This document shows, piece by piece, positions 58,823 to 64,000 of a DNA stretch of 64,000 bases (the first letter of the stretch is position 1; the number at the start of each line of letters is the position of its first letter). A model generated the notes under the pieces. It was not told the origin of the DNA, did no database searches, and saw only the letters and a program-made list of their open reading frames with translations. The stretch covers positions 744,001-808,000 of the forward strand of contig BSQZ01000125.1 in the NCBI GenBank assembly GCA_033239005.1, given 5' to 3'. This DNA comes from Lamellibrachia satsuma (Eukaryota; Annelida; Polychaeta; Sabellida; Siboglinidae). The translations under genes were made by a program, and so were the position numbers.

Positions 58823-61800
58823 GTCATTTGTATCTGTGCAGGCAACTACTGTCAGTGTCAACGTGTCCTGTATGTAAGAGGTTGTCTCTGTCTAATGACA
58901 TGTTCATTGTAGACGTCACTTGTATCTGTGCAGGCAACTACTGTCAGCGTCAATGTGTCCTGTATGAAAGAGGTTGTCTCTGTCTAATGACATGTTCATT
59001 GTAGACGTCACTTGTACCTGTGCAGGCAACTACTGTCAGCGTCAAGCGTGTCCTGTATGTAAGAGGTTGTCTCTGTCTAATGACATGTTCATTGTAGGCG
59101 TCCACTTGTACCTGTGCAGGCAACTACTGTCAGTGTCAACGTGTCCTGTATGTAAGAGGTTGTCTCTGTCTATTGACATGTTCATTGTAGGCGTCACTTG
59201 TATCTGTGCAGGCAACTACTGTCAGTGTCAACGTGTCCTGTATGTAAGAGGTTGTCTCTGTCTAATGACATGTTCATTGTAGACGTCATTTGTATCTGTG
59301 CAGGCAACTACTGTCAGTGTCAACGTGTCCTGTATGTAAGAGGTTGTCTCTGTCTAATGACATGTTCATTGTAGAGCGTCACTTGTATCTGTGCAGGCAA
59401 CTACTGTCAGTGTCAACGTGTCCTGTATGTAAGAGGTTGTCTCTGTCTAATGACATGTTCATTGTAGACCTGTCCTGTATGTAAGAGGTTGTCTCTGTCT
59501 AATGACATGTTCATTGTAGACGTCATTTGTATCTGTGCAGGCAACTACTGTCAGTGTCAAGCGTGTCCTGTATGTAAGAGGTTGTCTCTGTCTAATGACA
59601 TGTTCATTGTAGACGTCACTTGTATCTGTGCAGGCAACTACTGTCAGTGTCAAGCGTGTCCTGTATGTAAGAGGTTGTCTCTGTCTAATGACATGTTCAT
59701 TGTAGACGTCACATGTACCTGTGCAGGCAACTACTGTCAGCGTCAACGTGTCCTGTATGTAAGAGGTTGTCTCTGTCTAATGACATGTTCATTGTAGACG
59801 TCACTGGTATCTGTGCAGGCAACTACTGTCAGTGTCAACGTGTCCTGTATGTAAGAGGTTGTCTCTGTCTAATGACATGTTCATTGTAGACGTCACTTGT
59901 ATCTGTGCAGGCAACTACTGTCAGTGTCAACGTGTCCTGTATGTAAGAGGTTGTCTCTGTCTAATGACATGTTCATTGTAGGCGTCACTTGTACCTGTGC
60001 AGGCAACTACTGTCAGTGTCAACGTGTCCTGTATGTAAGAGGTTGTCTCTGTCTATTGACATGTTCATTGTAGACGTCACTTGTATCTGTGCAGGCAACT
60101 ACTGTCAGTGTCAACGTGTCCTGTATGTAAGAGGTTGTCTCTGTCTAATGACATGTTCATTGTAGGCGTCACTTGTATCTGTGCAGGCAACTACTGTCAG
60201 TGTCAATGTGTCCTGTATGTAAGAGGTTGTCTCTGTCTAATGACATGTTCATTGTAGACGTCACTGGTATCTGTGCAGGCAACTACTGTCAGCGTCAACG
60301 TGTCCTGTATGTAAGAGGTTGTCTCTGTCTAATGACATGTTCATTGTAGACGTCACTTGTAACTGTGCAGGCAACTACTGTCAGTGTCAACGTGTCCTGT
60401 ATGTAAGAGGTTGTCTCTGTCTAATGACATGTTCATTGTAGACGTCACTTGTACCTGTGCAGGCAACTACTGTCAGTGTCAACGTGTCCTGTATGTAAGA
60501 GGTTGTCTCTGTCTAATGACATGTTCATTGTAGACGTCACTTGTATCTGTGCAGGCAACTACTGTCAGTGTCAACGTGTCCTGTATGTAAGAGGTTTTCT
60601 CTGTCTAATGACATGTTCATTGTAGACGTCACTTGTACCTGTGCAGGCAACTACTGTCAGCGTCAACGTGTCCTGTATGTAAGAGGTTTTCTCTGTCTAA
60701 TGACATGTTCATTGTAGACGTCACTTGTACCTGTGCAGGCAACTACTGTCAGCGTCAACGTGTCCTGTATGTAAGAGGTTGTCTCTGTCTAATGACATGT
60801 TCATTGTAGACGTCACTGGTATCTGTGCAGGCAACTACTGTCAGTGTCAACGTGTCCTGTATGTAAGAGGTTGTCTCTGTCTAATGACATGTTCATTGTA
60901 GCCGTCACTTGTATCTGTGCAGGCAACTACTGTCAGTGTCAACGTGTCCTGTATGTAAGAGGTTGTCTCTGTCTAATGACATGTTCATTGTAGACGTCAC
61001 TTGTACCTGTGCAGGCAACTACTGTCAGTGTCAACGTGTCCTGTATGTAAGAGGTTGTCTCTGTCTATTGACATGTTCATTGTAGACGTCACTTGTATCT
61101 GTGCAGGCAACTACTGTCAGTGTCAACGTGTCCTGTATGTAAGAGGTTGTCTCTGTCTAATGACATGTTCATTGTAGACGTCACTTGTATCTGTGCAGGC
61201 AACTACTGTCAGCGTCAATGTGTCCTGTATGAAAGAGGTTGTCTCTGTCTAATGACATGTTCATTGTAGACGTCACTTGTACCTGTGCAGGCAACTACTG
61301 TCAGCGTCAACGTGTCCTGTATGTAAGAGGTTGTCTCTGTCTAATGACATGTTCATTGTAGACGTCACTTGTACCTGTGCAGGCAACTACTGTCAGTGTC
61401 AACGTGTCCTGTATGTAAGAGGTTGTCTCTGTCTATTGACATGTTCATTGTAGACGTCACTTGTAGCTGTGCAGGCAACTACTGTCAGTGTCAACGTGTC
61501 CTGTATGTAAGAGGTTGTCTCTGTCTAATGACATGTTCATTGTAGACGTCACTTGTATCTGTGCAGGCAACTACTGTCAGTGTCAACGTGTCCTGTATGT
61601 AAGAGGTTGTCTCTGTCTAATGACATGTTCATTGTAGACGTCACTTGTATCTGTGCAGGCAACTACTGTCAGTGTCAACGTGTCCTGTATGTAAGAGGTT
61701 GTCTCTGTCTAATGACATGTTCATTGTAGACGTCACTTGTATCTGTGCAGGCAACTACTGTCAGTGTCAACGTGTCCTGTATGTAAGAGGTTGTCTCTGT

Positions 61801-64000
61801 CTAATGACATGTTCATTGTAGACGTCACTTGTACCTGTGCAGGCAACTACTGTCAGTGTCAACGTGTCCTGTATGTAAGAGGTTGTCTCTGTCTAATGAC
61901 ATGTTCATTGTAGACGTCACTTGTACCTGTGCAGGCAACTACTGTCAGCGTCAACGTGTCCTGTATGTAAGAGGTTGTCTCTGTCTAATGACATGTTCAT
62001 TGTAGACGTCACTGGTATCTGTGCAGGCAACTACTGTCAGTGTCAACGTGTCCTGTATGTAAGAGGTTGTCTCTGTCTAATGACATGTTCATTGTAGCCG
62101 TCACTTGTATCTGTGCAGGCAACTACTGTCAGTGTCAACGTGTCCTGTATGTAAGAGGTTGTCTCTGTCTAATGACATGTTCATTGTAGACGTCACTTGT
62201 ACCTGTGCAGGCAACTACTGTCAGTGTCAACGTGTCCTGTATGTAAGAGGTTGTCTCTGTCTATTGACATGTTCATTGTAGACGTCACTTGTATCTGTGC
62301 AGGCAACTACTGTCAGTGTCAACGTGTCCTGTATGTAAGAGGTTGTCTCTGTCTAATGACATGTTCATTGTAGACGTCACTTGTATCTGTGCAGGCAACT
62401 ACTGTCAGCGTCAATGTGTCCTGTATGAAAGAGGTTGTCTCTGTCTAATGACATGTTCATTGTAGACGTCACTTGTACCTGTGCAGGCAACTACTGTCAG
62501 CGTCAACGTGTCCTGTATGTAAGAGGTTGTCTCTGTCTAATGACATGTTCATTGTAGACGTCACTTGTACCTGTGCAGGCAACTACTGTCAGTGTCAACG
62601 TGTCCTGTATGTAAGAGGTTGTCTCTGTCTATTGACATGTTCATTGTAGACGTCACTTGTATCTGTGCAGGCAACTACTGTCAGTGTCAACGTGTCCTGT
62701 ATGTAAGAGGTTGTCTCTGTCTAATGACATGTTCATTGTAGACGTCACTTGTATCTGTGCAGGCAACTACTGTCAGTGTCAACGTGTCCTGTATGTAAGA
62801 GGTTGTCTCTGTCTAATGACATGTTCATTGTAGACGTCACTTGTACCTGTGCAGGCAACTACTGTCAGTGTCAACGTGTCCTGTATGTAAGAGGTTGTCT
62901 CTGTCTAATGACATGTTCATTGTAGACGTCACTTGTATCTGTGCAGGCAACTACTGTCAGTGTCAACGTGTCCTGTATGTAAGAGGTTTTCTCTGTCTAA
63001 TGACATGTTCATTGTAGACGTCACTTGTACCTGTGCAGGCAACTACTGTCAGCGTCAACGTGTCCTGTATGTAAGAGGTTTCTCTGTCTAATGACATGTT
63101 CATTGTAGACGTCACTTGTACCTGTGCAGGCAACTACTGTCAGCGTCAACGTGTCCTGTATGTAAGAGGTTGTCTCTGTCTAATGACATGTTCATTGTAG
63201 ACGTCACTGGTATCTGTGCAGGCAACTACTGTCAGTGTCAAGCGTGTCCTGTATGTAAGAGGTTGTCTCTGTCTAATGACATGTTCATTGCATGTAGCCG
63301 TCACTTGTATCTGTGCAGGCAACTACTGTCAGTGTCAACGTGTCCTGTATGTAAGAGGTTGTCTCTGTCTAATGACATGTTCATTGTGTCACTTGTACCT
63401 GTGCAGGCAACTACTGTCAGTGTCAACGTGTCCTGTATGTAAGAGGTTGTCTCTGTCTATTGACATGTTCATTGTAGACGTCACTTGTATCTGTGCAGGC
63501 AACTACTGTCAGTGTCAACGTGTCCTGTATGTAAGAGGTTGTCTCTGTCTAATGACATGTTCATTGTAGACGTCACTTGTATCTGTGCAGGCAACTACTG
63601 TCAGCGTCAATGTGTCCTGTATGAAAGAGGTTGTCTCTGTCTAATGACATGTTCATTGTAGGCGTCACTTGTACCTGTGCAGGCAACTACTGTCAGCGTC
63701 AAGCGTGTCCTGTATGTAAGAGGTTGTCTCTGTCTAATGACATGTTCATTGTAGAGCGTCACTTGTACCTGTGCAGGCAACTACTGTCAGTGTCAACGTG
63801 TCCTGTATGTAAGAGGTTGTCTCTGTCTAATTGACATGTTCATTGTAGACGTCACTTGTATCTGTGCAGGCAACTACTGTCAGTGTCAACGTGTCCTGTA
63901 TGTAAGAGGTTGTCTCTGTCTAATGACATGTTCATTGTAGACGTCACTTGTATCTGTGCAGGCAACTACTGTCAGTGTCAACGTGTCCTGTATGTAAGAG
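58823..64000. repeat. 92-bp satellite array, right part (about 56 copies, runs off the window)
   Basis: Same unit as 53105-58122. Between about 60300 and 63300 the variant units recur in the same order about every 1196 bp (13 units), so a higher-order repeat is present. Small indels (extra g in caagcg, catg insertion at about 63292) make occasional frames run open; none is a gene. Confidence 0.96.

Overview
The window is animal (metazoan) nuclear DNA. It has multi-exon genes with GT/AG introns, an intact CR1-type LINE, other LINE remnants, a Penelope-like fragment, piggyBac-like and hAT-like DNA transposons, tRNA-derived SINE candidates, and a very large amount of minisatellite DNA (about half of the window by my boundary estimates). 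The repeat mix suits a marine invertebrate, but nothing seen by eye fixes the phylum.

Two host genes are recognisable and lie head to head. On the minus strand, exons 1 and 2 of PRPF19 (Prp19, a U-box E3 ligase and spliceosome factor) are at 17218-17200 and 12928-12779; the remaining exons were not found and probably lie left of base 1. On the plus strand, 14 exons of DDX52 (yeast Rok1, a DEAD-box helicase of 18S rRNA/40S biogenesis) run from 17474 to 51903 and join in frame into about 537 codons. The first exon carries the start codon, all helicase motifs are present, and only the basic C-terminal tail is missing. The 255 bp between the two start codons is a likely bidirectional promoter with an NRF1-like palindrome, an inverted CCAAT and a CACGTG box.

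Layout: 1-960 is AT-rich with no gene. 960-6845 is a 47-bp minisatellite split by a 4.7-kb LINE (ORF1 plus a frameshifted ORF2, minus strand). 6893-7490 is a 26-bp array followed by a LINE 3' fragment. 7559-10549 is a piggyBac-like element with a broken transposase, and 10656-12070 is a second, internally deleted piggyBac-like element; both have TTAA flanks. 12231-12464 is a 20-bp array. 12779-17218 holds PRPF19 exons 1-2, whose intron contains a 2.6-kb foldback element. 17474-51903 is DDX52, and nearly every intron holds one or more tandem arrays. Introns also hold a hAT-like element (20154-21726), a CR1 LINE with two open ORFs (29371-33637), a second hAT-like element (35436-37052), CR1 3' relics, an RTE-like LINE fragment, a related hAT-like MITE, an inverted Penelope pair and SINE-like pieces. 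From 53105 to the end is a 92-bp satellite of roughly 110 units with higher-order structure, interrupted by a 700-bp hAT-like MITE.

The most unusual theme is the relation between tandem arrays and other features. At least two DDX52 exon 3' ends, with their 5' splice sites, have been copied into the adjoining intronic array (exons 7 and 12). Other arrays grow out of transposon ends (CR1 3' tails, a SINE head, a foldback arm, a hAT interior), and several units carry splice-site-like signals. A second observation is a 115-bp block, with one mismatch, shared by the CR1 5' end and the 3' end of an apparently different LINE nearby.
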